A program made the translations under genes and the position numbers. The notes under the pieces were generated by a model that worked only from the letters and a program-made list of their open reading frames with translations, searched no databases and was not told where the DNA came from. 64,000 bases of DNA from Streptomyces sp. SAI-135 (GTDB taxonomy: Bacteria > Actinomycetota > Actinomycetes > Streptomycetales > Streptomycetaceae), in NCBI RefSeq assembly GCF_029893805.1, contig NZ_JARXYP010000002.1, forward strand, positions 9,052,001-9,116,000, given 5' to 3'. Positions 9,441-17,730 of this stretch are shown here, one piece after another (within the stretch, counting starts at the first letter, position 1; every line of letters begins with the position of its first letter).

Positions 9441-10064
9441 GTGACTGCCATGGCAGAGACGCACCTTGAGGACAGCCATGAGGCCCGGCCCGGTTACGGC
9501 GAAGGGCGGGAGGCGCTCCTGGCGGCGGCCGTCAGGGTGGTGGCCCAGGGCGGCCTGCGCAAGCTGACCTACCGTGCCGTCGCAGCCGAAGCCGGTGTCA
9601 CGCACGGGCTGGTCGCCCACCACTTCGGATCGCGTGACGCCCTGCTCGAAGAGGCGCTGCGGTGGTGTGTCATGCGCAGCATAGAGACGTCCTCGCTGGT
9701 GCCCGTCAGCGGAAGGCTGGAGGACTTCGCCGCGACCCTGGCCGACTTCGTCGCGGCCGACCCCGACCTCCAGGTCTTCCAGTACGAGCTGAAGCTCGAA
9801 TCCGGCCGACGGCCAGAACTGCGCCACCACGTCGACCTGCTCTACGACGCCTACCGCGAAGCCGTCCGCGACGCCTTGGGCTGCTTCGACGTGTCACAGG
9901 AGATGACGGAGATCGTCTTCGCGGCCCTGGACGGCCTGGTCTTCCACCAGGTCACGTCGGGCGCGCCGGACCGCATCAAGGAGAGTGTCGACGCCCTGCG
10001 CCGGCTCCTCGCGGCCCATCGCGCGCAGGCGCCCCCGGAGGCGACCGAAGCTCTCCCGCACTGA
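9441..10064 (+). CDS. TetR-family transcriptional repressor
   Basis: The 207-residue product has an N-terminal TetR helix-turn-helix: LTYRAVAAEAGVTHGLVAHH then FGSRDALLEEAL (about residues 35-70). The C-terminal ligand domain contains an acidic stretch FQYELKLESGRRPELR. GTG 9441 or ATG 9450 may be used; both follow GGGAGGGCGA. It is divergent from the one-carbon operon with a palindrome in the shared region, so autoregulation and ligand-relieved repression of gcvT-purU-folD are the likely roles. Confidence 0.88.
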   Translation: MTAMAETHLEDSHEARPGYGEGREALLAAAVRVVAQGGLRKLTYRAVAAEAGVTHGLVAHHFGSRDALLEEALRWCVMRSIETSSLVPVSGRLEDFAATLADFVAADPDLQVFQYELKLESGRRPELRHHVDLLYDAYREAVRDALGCFDVSQEMTEIVFAALDGLVFHQVTSGAPDRIKESVDALRRLLAAHRAQAPPEATEALPH

Positions 10065-10078
10065 CTTCAGGAGCGGCG

Positions 10079-10336
10079 ATGACGAGCATTGTCCACGGGC
10101 GTGACCAGGCGGCCCGGCCGCACGGCACGGCGTCCCAGGCCGGGCCGAAGCCCGCCGGCACGACCGCGGTGCTGGACCAGCGCTTACAGGGCACAGGTGG
10201 AGCCTTGCAGTCGAGGAGCTGTTCGCTCTGGTCGTCCCAGGAGCTCCTCAGCCGGTCCGGCGGCGCCGTCCTGGCCGATACCGAGCCGGGCGCCGGCGTT
10301 GCAGCCGTTGGTGGCGCTGGTGAGCCATGGCCGTGA
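10079..10336 (+). CDS. doubtful short ORF after tetR, possibly a broken N-terminus
   Basis: ATG 10079 has a good ribosome site (CAGGAGCGGCG) 15 bases after the TetR stop, and 85 codons follow. The Pro/Gly/Ala-rich sequence has no recognised domain, and its last third overlaps the start of decayed PP2C sequence in another frame. It may be the start of the gene that became the PP2C pseudogene, or chance. Confidence 0.25.
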   Translation: MTSIVHGRDQAARPHGTASQAGPKPAGTTAVLDQRLQGTGGALQSRSCSLWSSQELLSRSGGAVLADTEPGAGVAAVGGAGEPWP

Positions 10337-10870
10337 TCTGATCGCCGCACCGTGGCCCCAGCAACCGGGCGGCGCGGAGATCGTCCACCGCTGTCTGCCT
10401 GCGGCTGGCCCCCCCGGCGTCGGAGGGGACTGGTACGACGTCATCCTCTCTCCGGGGCACAAGTCGGGCCGGTGGAGGGCGAGGTCGCCGGACAAGCCAC
10501 GGGCACGGCCGCCACCATGGGCCGGGTGTGCACCACCGGCGCGGTGAGGAGCAGGCAGGGGAGTCGCCTGCCCGCGATCTATGAGCCGGTCTCCCGGCAT
10601 CCGCTCATGGCGCGGGCCGGCCACCTGCCGCCCGTGCTCGTCACCCCCCACCGACTCGCCGAGCTCGGCCTGGGCGATCGCGGCCGTGGGGTCGAGGGCG
10701 CTCGCCGCAACGGCCGGCCAATCGTCGTCGGCGCCCCTGAGCGGGTGGGCGACTGTGGTGCCCGCGAAGGTCGAGAGGCTGAAGGGCCAGGGTCCGGGCG
10801 GCTGCCCCGCTCGACCCTCCCCGAGTGGTTTTCACTCTCAACTTCGGCCAGGACTGGCCTTTTTGAGCCA
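10308..10870 (+). pseudogene. decayed PP2C (SpoIIE-type) phosphatase
   Basis: Pieces of a Streptomyces PP2C phosphatase occur in two frames: GGAEIVHRCLPA then VGGDWYDVI (normally RYLPA...GGDWYDVI), next VEGEVAGQATGTAATMGR (normally GDVxGHG-AAAxMGQ), and finally ARAGHLPPVLVTP (normally NAGHPPPLLV). The invariant Asp-Val-x-Gly-His-Gly metal motif is destroyed and the middle is missing. It is a gene relic between tetR and the P450, similar in type to the intact phosphatase at 17.7-19.8 kb. Confidence 0.65.
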
Positions 10871-10924
10871 CTGGAAGATCATTAATCTGGTGCAGAGCAC
10901 AGGCATCTACCCTTGAGGAGTCCC

Positions 10925-12151
10925 GTGTCCACCGCCCAGCAGGTACCTGACATCCTGTCGCCCGAGTTCGCTGAGGATCCCTACCCCGCCTACGCGGCGA
11001 TGCGGGAGAAAGAACCCCTGATCTGGCACGAGGCCACCCAGAGCTACATCATCTCCCGCTACGAGGATGTCGAACGCGTCTTCAAGGACAAGAAGGCGGA
11101 GTTCACGACCGACAACTACAACTGGCAGCTGGAGCCGGTTCACGGCAAGACGATCCTCCAGCTCAGCGGCCGCGAGCACGCCGTCCGTCGCGCGCTGGTC
11201 GCACCCGCCTTCCGCGGCAGCGACCTGCAGGAGAAGTTCATGCCGGTCATCGAACGCAACTCCCGCGAACTCATCGACGCCTTCCGCCACACCGGAACCG
11301 CCGACATCGTCCGTGACTATGCCACCCGCTTTCCGGTCAATGTCATCGCGGACATGCTGGGTCTCGACAAGGCCGACCACGCCCGCTTCCACGGCTGGTA
11401 CACCACCGTGATCGCCTTCCTCGGCAACCTCGCCGGCGACCCCGAGGTGACCGCGGCGGGCGAGCGCACCCGGGTGGAGTTCGCCGAGTACATGATCCCG
11501 ATCATCCGGGAGCGGCGCGAGCGTCCGGGCGATGACCTGCTGTCCTCGCTGTGCGCCGCCGAGGTCGACGGCGTGCGCATGAGCGATGAGGACATCAAGG
11601 CGTTCTGCAGCCTGCTGCTCGCCGCGGGCGGCGAGACCACCGACAAGGCGATCGCGAGCATCCTGGCCAACCTGCTGCGGCATCCCGACCAGTTGGCGGC
11701 GGTCCGCGAGGACCGCGGTCTGATACCCGCGGCCTTCGCCGAGACCCTGCGCTACACCCCGCCCGTCCACATGATCATGCGGCAGTCGGCCACCGAGGTC
11801 GAGGTCACCGGCGGCACCATCCCGGCCGGCGCCACCGTGACGTGCCTCATCGGCGCCGCCAACCGGGACGAACAGCGCTACCGCGAACCGGACCGGTTCG
11901 ACATCTTCCGCAACGACCTCACCACCACCTCCGCCTTCTCGGCCGCAGCCGACCACCTTGCCTTCGCGCTCGGCCGCCACTTCTGCGTCGGAGCGCTCCT
12001 CGCCAAGGCGGAGGTCGAAACCGGCGTGAACCAGCTGCTCGACGCGATGCCCGACCTGCGTCTCGCCGACGGTTTCGAGCCGGTGGAACAGGGCGTGTTC
12101 ACCCGCGGCCCGCAGTCGCTGCCGGTGCGTTTCACCCCGTCCGGCAGCTGA
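10925..12151 (+). CDS. cytochrome P450
   Basis: The 408-residue soluble bacterial P450 shows all standard motifs: I-helix LLAAGGETTDKA, K-helix FAETLRYTPP (ExxR) and heme loop FALGRHFCVGALLAKAE. GTG 10925 is preceded by TTGAGGAG; a TTG four codons upstream is less likely. It stands alone, with no ferredoxin adjacent, and is convergent with the conservon P450. The substrate is unknown; it could use the ferredoxin at 901. Confidence 0.92.
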   Translation: MSTAQQVPDILSPEFAEDPYPAYAAMREKEPLIWHEATQSYIISRYEDVERVFKDKKAEFTTDNYNWQLEPVHGKTILQLSGREHAVRRALVAPAFRGSDLQEKFMPVIERNSRELIDAFRHTGTADIVRDYATRFPVNVIADMLGLDKADHARFHGWYTTVIAFLGNLAGDPEVTAAGERTRVEFAEYMIPIIRERRERPGDDLLSSLCAAEVDGVRMSDEDIKAFCSLLLAAGGETTDKAIASILANLLRHPDQLAAVREDRGLIPAAFAETLRYTPPVHMIMRQSATEVEVTGGTIPAGATVTCLIGAANRDEQRYREPDRFDIFRNDLTTTSAFSAAADHLAFALGRHFCVGALLAKAEVETGVNQLLDAMPDLRLADGFEPVEQGVFTRGPQSLPVRFTPSGS

Positions 12152-12182
12152 ACACCGCGGTCAGCAGGTGCCGTTCTCGCCT

Positions 12183-12213
12183 CCGCCCCACCCCGCAGCG
12201 GGGGAGGGGCGGG
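12183..12213. terminator. GC-rich bidirectional terminator
   Basis: CGCCCCACCCCG pairs with CGGGGGAGGGGCG across a three-base loop (CAG). It lies in the 68-base gap between the convergent P450 genes ending at 12151 and 12220. It is a strong stem suitable for stopping transcription from both sides. Confidence 0.65.
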
Positions 12214-12219
12214 GGACGG

Positions 12220-13485
12220 CTACTGCATGGCGGGAGTGAACTGCACCGGCAGAGAGGTCAGTCCGCGCATCCAGATCGACGGACGCCACGTCAGTTCCTC
12301 GGGTTCAACGGCCAGAACGAGGTCCGGGAGGCGCTCCAGGAGCGTCTCCACCGCGGTACGGGCCATCACGTCCGCCAGCAGCGGTGCGGGATAGGGGCAG
12401 CGGTGCTCGCCGTTGCTGAAGGACAGATGTGCCGAGTTCTCCGCGCCGACGTGTGACTCGGGCCAGATCTGGGGGTCGGTGTTGGCGGCCGCGAGGCCCA
12501 GCACGAGGCAGTCTCCCTCGCGGATGAGGCGCCCGCCGAGCTGGGTGTCGCGCACGGCCCAGCGGCCGATGAAGTTCTGGGTCGGCGTGTCCAGCCACAG
12601 CACCTCATTGAGTGCGTCCCCCACGCTGACCCTGCCGCCGGAGACGTTCAGCGCGAATCGCTCGTCGGTCAGCAGCAGTCGCAAGGTGTTGCAGATCCAG
12701 TTGGCCGTCGGCTGCTGCGCGGCCGCGATCACGGAGATCAGATCCTGCACGATCTCCTCGTCGCTGAGCCCGGCTGGATCCAGCAGCATCCGGGAGGTGA
12801 CGTCCGGCCCCGGCCGCTCGCGTTTCTCCTTCACCAGCTGCATGATCCGCGCGCCGACCCGTGTGTACGCCGCCACCGGGTCGTCGCCCTCGCCGGCGTC
12901 GAGCGAGATCCGCAGGTCGTCGACGAGCTGCTCGGTGTCGGTGCTGTCCTGCGGCATGCCGCACATCCACAGCACGGCTCGGGCGGGCAGCGCGTGCGCG
13001 TACGCGCTCATCAGCTCGGCCTGACCGCTGCCTGAGAACGAGGAGATCAGCTTGTCGGCGATCAGCTCGCACTCGCGGGACAGCTCGAACTGGTCCACGC
13101 CCTCCAGGGCCTGGGTGATCACACCCGCTCGGCGCTGGTGCTCCGCCCCCTCGGTGAACAGTACGGACGGCTGGTAGCCGACGAACGGCAGGAGGGGCCA
13201 GTCCGCCGGAATGCGATCCCACTGGTTCCATCGCCGCGAGTCCCGCGCGAACAGTTCGTCATGACTGGTCACGAAGCAGACCTCGGGATAGCCGAGGACC
13301 AGCCAGGCGGGAATGTCGTTGTCGAGCAGCACCGGCGCGACCGCCCCGTGCTCCCGGCGCAGCGAGCGGTACAGCTGGGAGGGCGTCTGCTGGTACTCCA
13401 GGCCGCCCAGATGCACCGCGGCGTCGTGAGCTGGGCAGCCGGGGGGCGGGGTGGGCGCGGAGGGGGAGCCGGTGGGATCGCTCAC
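12220..13485 (-). CDS. cvnE: conservon cytochrome P450 (CYP157-like), ExxR degenerate
   Basis: The 421-residue P450 ends the conservon operon. Its heme loop FSNGEHRCPYP keeps the Cys ligand, but the K-helix reads NEVLWLDTP: Glu is kept and the ExxR Arg is Trp. Loss of ExxR is a described trait of the CYP157 family, whose members sit in conservons. The I-helix (VIAAAQQPTANW) also lacks the acid-threonine pair. GTG 13485 overlaps the GTPase stop (GTGA) and follows AGGAGAGCACACC. It may act as a ligand or redox sensor output rather than a normal monooxygenase. Confidence 0.88.
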   Translation of the reverse strand: MSDPTGSPSAPTPPPGCPAHDAAVHLGGLEYQQTPSQLYRSLRREHGAVAPVLLDNDIPAWLVLGYPEVCFVTSHDELFARDSRRWNQWDRIPADWPLLPFVGYQPSVLFTEGAEHQRRAGVITQALEGVDQFELSRECELIADKLISSFSGSGQAELMSAYAHALPARAVLWMCGMPQDSTDTEQLVDDLRISLDAGEGDDPVAAYTRVGARIMQLVKEKRERPGPDVTSRMLLDPAGLSDEEIVQDLISVIAAAQQPTANWICNTLRLLLTDERFALNVSGGRVSVGDALNEVLWLDTPTQNFIGRWAVRDTQLGGRLIREGDCLVLGLAAANTDPQIWPESHVGAENSAHLSFSNGEHRCPYPAPLLADVMARTAVETLLERLPDLVLAVEPEELTWRPSIWMRGLTSLPVQFTPAMQ

Positions 13486-14099
13486 GGTGTGCTCTCCTGG
13501 GACAGTGCCATTGAGTAGAGATGGTCGACGAGGGCGATGAGGACCTCCTTGCCCGATGACCTGACCCGGGCGTCGCAGTCGACCATCGGCACATGCGCCC
13601 CCAGCGCGAGAGCCGTGCGGATCTCTTCGAGCGAGTAGTGGTTCTCGTCGCCGTCGAAGCGGTTCACGGCCACCACGAACGGGGTCTTGTGGTGTTCGAG
13701 CCGGTCTATCGCGTACCAGCAGTCCTCCATGCGGCGCGTGTCGACGAGAACGACCGCGCCCAGCGTCCCGGAGAACAGGCGGTCCCACAGGAACCAGAAC
13801 CGTTCCTGGCCCGGAGCACCGAACAGGTAGAGCACCATGCGCTCGTTGAGGGTGATGCGGCCGAAGTCGAACGCGACCGTCGTGGTCGTCTTGCCCTCCA
13901 CGCCGGCCGTCTCGTCGACGTGCTGCCCCGCCTGCGTCATCACCTCTTCGGTGTTCAGCGGCCGGATCTCGCTCACCGAACGGACCAGGGTGGTCTTGCC
14001 GGCCCCGAACCCGCCCACCACGACGATCTTCAGACCGGTCTCGGCGGCGTCGGCCAGCGGGGTGCGCTGGGAGGGGAGCTCAGAGGTTGCGGAGCCCAT
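13482..14099 (-). CDS. cvnD: conservon small GTPase (CvnD type)
   Basis: The 205-residue product has the P-loop GGFGAGKTTLVRS, a switch region with TTTTVAFDFGRI, the G3 site YLFGAPGQERFWF and G4 VNRFD. These are standard for the ATP/GTP-binding protein of Streptomyces conservons, proposed to form a membrane complex reminiscent of eukaryotic G-protein coupling. Its start overlaps the DUF742 gene by 20 bases and its stop overlaps the P450 start by 4. Confidence 0.93.
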   Translation of the reverse strand: MGSATSELPSQRTPLADAAETGLKIVVVGGFGAGKTTLVRSVSEIRPLNTEEVMTQAGQHVDETAGVEGKTTTTVAFDFGRITLNERMVLYLFGAPGQERFWFLWDRLFSGTLGAVVLVDTRRMEDCWYAIDRLEHHKTPFVVAVNRFDGDENHYSLEEIRTALALGAHVPMVDCDARVRSSGKEVLIALVDHLYSMALSQESTP

Positions 14100-14436
14100 T
14101 GAGGACCTCCTGGAGCAAGGCGGTTTCGGGAAGCGACGCGACGGATTCGGCGGCGCGGGGATGACGGGCGCTGACCTTGCCCATGTCGTGAAGGTCGCCC
14201 ACGAGGATGCGGGCGACCGTGACGGGCAGCTTCAGCTCGGCGGAGATCTCCACCAACGCCGTGGGATGCCGGCAGAGCTCGAGGATCTTCACGTGCTCGG
14301 ACTGCATGCCGGTGCTCGGCTCGCTCTCGCTGACGATCAGCGTGACCAGGTCGAACGAGTCGTCGGCCGTGCTGCGCCCGCCGGTGACCATGTAGAGCCG
14401 GTCGGGATCCCCGACATCCACGGGTTTACGGATCAC
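14080..14436 (-). CDS. cvnC: conservon DUF742 protein (CvnC type)
   Basis: The 118-residue product begins MIRKPVDVGDPDRLYMVTGG and contains a winged-helix-like core (ILELCRHPTALVEISAELKLP) followed by VARILVGDLHDMG, typical of DUF742. It overlaps the roadblock gene by 4 bases and the GTPase gene by 20, so translation of the whole operon is coupled. The family is thought to bridge the sensor complex and the GTPase. Confidence 0.93.
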   Translation of the reverse strand: MIRKPVDVGDPDRLYMVTGGRSTADDSFDLVTLIVSESEPSTGMQSEHVKILELCRHPTALVEISAELKLPVTVARILVGDLHDMGKVSARHPRAAESVASLPETALLQEVLNGLRNL

Positions 14437-14888
14437 GCGTGAGCACCCCGGACGGCGGGCGTGCGCGGTTCTGCCCGCAGATGCTCACCGATCTGTTCGA
14501 CCAGCTCCGTCATCTGATGGCCGACGACTCCCGGGTCGGCGTCCTCCTGCGCGACGACCGCCAGGTGCGCGCCCTCACCGGCCTCCACGATGAACAGCAG
14601 GCCGCCGTGGAACTCGGTCATGGAGTGCCGCACGCCACCCGATCCGTCGCCGAACTCGACGGAGGCTCCCTGCGCGAGGGCTTGGATGCCGGAGCAGATG
14701 GCCGCCAGCTGGTCGGCCTGGTCGAGCGTCATGTGCTCCGTCCAGCACAGCTTCAGGCCGTCCCGTGACAGGACGAGCGCATGGCGCGTGCCCGGGGTGC
14801 GCTCCAAGAGGTTCATCAGGAGCCAGGTGAGGCTGTTGTCAGTGGTCTCCATGGTGATCGGGACGGGTTGTGACCGGTCGACGGTCAC
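14433..14888 (-). CDS. cvnB: conservon roadblock/LC7 protein (CvnB type)
   Basis: The product has up to 151 residues with the roadblock/LC7 fold: SLTWLLMNLLERTPGTRHAL, then ALVLSRDGLKL and the conserved QLAAICSGIQALAQGAS. Such proteins regulate the partner GTPase. GTG 14888 follows GGAACGGGCCGG; an internal ATG at 14852 (METTDN) is possible but lacks a ribosome site. A 99-base gap separates it from the sensor gene, the only real gap in the operon. Confidence 0.92.
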   Translation of the reverse strand: MTVDRSQPVPITMETTDNSLTWLLMNLLERTPGTRHALVLSRDGLKLCWTEHMTLDQADQLAAICSGIQALAQGASVEFGDGSGGVRHSMTEFHGGLLFIVEAGEGAHLAVVAQEDADPGVVGHQMTELVEQIGEHLRAEPRTPAVRGAHA

Positions 14889-14987
14889 CCGGCCCGTTCC
14901 TCCAATCCATCGAATACGGCGACGAGGTGCTGGGTGGGTGGCTGCCCGCGTAGTGGGTGTGCGCAGGCCAAGAGGTGGGGTGGCGGC

Positions 14988-16724
14988 TCACTCAGCCGCG
15001 GACTCGGGCCCGTCATCCGGCGGGCTGACGGAGTCGTCCGGTACGCCACCGCCGTGACGGGCACGGTGGAAGGCGCCGAACCTGCTTCCGGCGTCGCGAG
15101 CGGGCGCCGGTTCCACCGGCTCGTCCGCGGGGGCCGGCATGGCCTTCTGCCGCGCGCGCTCGGCAGCGGCCATCGTCCGGCCGGGGGCCCGCACGGGCAG
15201 TGCGTTGCCGGGCGCCGTGCCCCGGCCTGCCGGCGCATCGGCGCCGGCCGCGGGCGCAACCGGCTCCACGGGCGCTGCCGCTCGGGTGCGCGGGACCGGA
15301 GCCTGTTCGGCTTCCACGGCAGGCGCCGACGCGGCGGGGGCCTCGGCGGCCGGCCGGGGACGCTCGACGACGGGCTCACGCTGCTGGGACAGGAGCTGAG
15401 GAGGCAGCAGAACGACGACGCCGGTGCCGCCACGCGAGGAGGGCCGGTAGTTCACGCTGATGCCGTACCGCTCGGCGAGCCGGCCCACCACGGTCAGGCC
15501 GAGCCGGGTGCCCTGGAGTGAGGCGAGGTCGGTGACCCGGCCCGACACGGACTCCTCGGCACGGCGCATGGCGGCGTCCGACATCTTCAGGCCGCTGTCC
15601 TCGATGGTGACGACGAGGCCGGCGCTGCGCTCTTCCACGTAGACGTGGACCTCGTCGATGGGCGGCGAGAAGTTCGCGGCGTTGTCCATGAGTTCGGCGA
15701 GCAGGTGCATCACACCTTCGGCCGCGAAGCCCGCGATGGCCGCCTTGCTGGAGGAGTGCAGGCGCACCCGCCGGTAGGCGGCGATCCGGCCGACGGCTCC
15801 GCGCAGGATGCTCTCCATGACGATCGGCTTGTTCCACACGCGGCTGGAACGGCCGCCCATCAGCAGGGCCAGCCGGTCCGTCATGAGACCGAGCTGAGAA
15901 GTGCTGTGATCCAGGCGCAACAGGTCACCGAAGACCTCCTGGCCGTGCCGTTCCTGCATCTCCCGCAGATCGGCCAGCATCGCGACGGTCTTGGACTGCA
16001 CCCGGCTCAAGGCCTTGGCGGAGGCGACCTGGGCAGCGGCGGAACGCCGTTCACTGTAGGCGAGTTCGCGGACGAACCACTCGGCCGTTTCCCGGACCAG
16101 GGGAGTCTGCGGCCAGTCGAACTTGGTGAGGACGGTGTTGCCGGAACTGCCTTCCCGCAGGAGGGCCACCGCGGCGGGCAACGTCTCCTCCGTCAGCCGC
16201 TCGAGTTCCGCTCTGCCGTTGGCCAGTTCGCTGCGCATCGTGCGCAGTTCGTTCTCGGCGGTGGTGGCCCGCGCCATCGACGCGCCGAGCTGTGCCGCGA
16301 ACGTGTCCAGGATCTGGCGCAGTTGCGGATCGGACGGGGTGGTGACCCGGGAGACCGCCTCCTCGGCGCTGGCGCCGTTCTTCAACTGCTGCGCGACCCC
16401 TGGCATACCCACGTTGAGGAGCTGGACGACCTCGGTGCCCTGCTGCTTCCAGTGGTCCTTGGTCATCCCGAGCTCGCTGTCCCGGGCGGCCGCCTGCCGA
16501 CGGGCACGACGCAAGAGATAGGAGGCGGTGGCTGTGACGACGGCGATACAGCACCAGGCGGCGACGGCCATGGCGAGCACCCAGGAGCGGGCCGCCTCGG
16601 GAGCGGAAACGGCGGCAGCGGCGGCACCCCCCGCCGCCACGAGCAGGACGACCGGGAACACGGCCGGAGACGAACTCGCCCCTTTCCCACGTCGCCGTTG
16701 ACGGGAGCGAGCAGACACTGGCAT
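14988..16724 (-). CDS. cvnA: conservon sensor histidine-kinase-like protein (CvnA type)
   Basis: The 578-residue product has two N-terminal membrane helices (about residues 20-40 and 46-70), a long helical region and a HATPase domain with N-box HLLAELMDNAANFSPP and G-box LGLTVVGRLAERYG. A conventional H-box was not identified: the helix has LLRLDHSTSQLGL, where a His-Ser is present, as in other nitrate-sensor-like CvnA proteins. The C-terminal 130 residues are Pro/Ala-rich and probably disordered. It is first in the leftward operon and is the presumed signal receiver. Confidence 0.92.
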   Translation of the reverse strand: MPVSARSRQRRRGKGASSSPAVFPVVLLVAAGGAAAAAVSAPEAARSWVLAMAVAAWCCIAVVTATASYLLRRARRQAAARDSELGMTKDHWKQQGTEVVQLLNVGMPGVAQQLKNGASAEEAVSRVTTPSDPQLRQILDTFAAQLGASMARATTAENELRTMRSELANGRAELERLTEETLPAAVALLREGSSGNTVLTKFDWPQTPLVRETAEWFVRELAYSERRSAAAQVASAKALSRVQSKTVAMLADLREMQERHGQEVFGDLLRLDHSTSQLGLMTDRLALLMGGRSSRVWNKPIVMESILRGAVGRIAAYRRVRLHSSSKAAIAGFAAEGVMHLLAELMDNAANFSPPIDEVHVYVEERSAGLVVTIEDSGLKMSDAAMRRAEESVSGRVTDLASLQGTRLGLTVVGRLAERYGISVNYRPSSRGGTGVVVLLPPQLLSQQREPVVERPRPAAEAPAASAPAVEAEQAPVPRTRAAAPVEPVAPAAGADAPAGRGTAPGNALPVRAPGRTMAAAERARQKAMPAPADEPVEPAPARDAGSRFGAFHRARHGGGVPDDSVSPPDDGPESAAE

Positions 16725-17113
16725 TCCGCGGTCCCTCGGTTCGTACGAGCAGAAGGTGGACGACTGGGCGTCGTCGGCGTTCCGAAAGACGGCCCGTCAC
16801 GGACGGTGCGCTTCCGGCTCACGCGTGCCGCTCATGCTAGTCACCCTTTCGAGTAGCGGAGGCACACCAACGGCCCCTTCCCTCACGCGAGTTCACTTAG
16901 TCGGGAAACAGCCTTCGGTACGGGTGCCTGTGATATGCACCTTTGCCTGAAGCGGACAGATCTTGACCATGCGGAGTACTGCGATCCGCAGCGTTCAGTG
17001 GGCCCCTCACCCGTCCCCGGGGCGCGTGGGCGCCTTGTTCCGCGCATGTTTTCGGCCAAGTTTCGATCCACACCTGACCGGGATCCGTACAAACACTCGA
17101 CAGTGGCAGCCAG
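16725..17113. other. intergenic region upstream of the conservon
   Basis: This 389-base gap lies between cvnA and the Nudix gene, both on the minus strand. No convincing protein or RNA gene was seen. It should carry the conservon promoter, but no clear -35/-10 pair could be picked out. Confidence 0.5.
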
Positions 17114-17557
17114 TCAGTGGACCGCGACTGCCGCCCCGCGGTACACCGATGCGGGCGCAGAAGCACCAGCCAGTCGCCCGTTGACCCACGCCTGCACCGG
17201 CCCGTACAGCCCGCCCGGCACCAGCTCGGCCAGGCGGCCGCCGTCCACCCACGCCACCTCCGCGACCTCCCGTGCCGACGCGGCGTGCGCCTCTCCGCCC
17301 ACCAGCCGGCACGCCACATACACGACCCGCCGACCCGACAATGGATGCACCCGCGACCCCAGCACCACCATCGGCGCCACCGACACACCCACCTCCTCAC
17401 CGGCCTCACGCACCGCGGCCTCGCTCGCGGACTCGCCCGGCTCGACCTTCCCCGACGGGAACGTCCACAACAGGGCACCCACCGGGGAGGCACGGCGCAT
17501 CAGGAGGAGACGGCCAGAGCGCACGATCACCGCGCCGGCAACTGGGGAGAGGAACAT
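17114..17557 (-). CDS. Nudix hydrolase
   Basis: The 147-residue product has a complete Nudix box, G-x5-E-x7-REUxEExGU, seen as GKVEPGES followed by AAVREAGEEVGV (about residues 36-58). It hydrolyses a nucleoside diphosphate-linked compound in the cytosol; the substrate is undetermined. The first residues (MFLSPVAGAVIVRSGRLLLMRR) form the usual entry strand. No partner gene is adjacent. Confidence 0.9.
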   Translation of the reverse strand: MFLSPVAGAVIVRSGRLLLMRRASPVGALLWTFPSGKVEPGESASEAAVREAGEEVGVSVAPMVVLGSRVHPLSGRRVVYVACRLVGGEAHAASAREVAEVAWVDGGRLAELVPGGLYGPVQAWVNGRLAGASAPASVYRGAAVAVH

Positions 17558-17730
17558 GCAGGCATCATCCCGTCGTCAGGCGCCACGCTCGCAGGTACTC
17601 GCCGTTGCCGGACCGGGCGGTGCGGTGCTGTGCTGCGCTATGCGGGATCTTGTACGTGCTGCACACCGGGATCCAGTGCAGGGCGTGTGGGCGATGGCTC
17701 GCGCGGAGGTGCGGTGCTCAGGCAGGTCGT

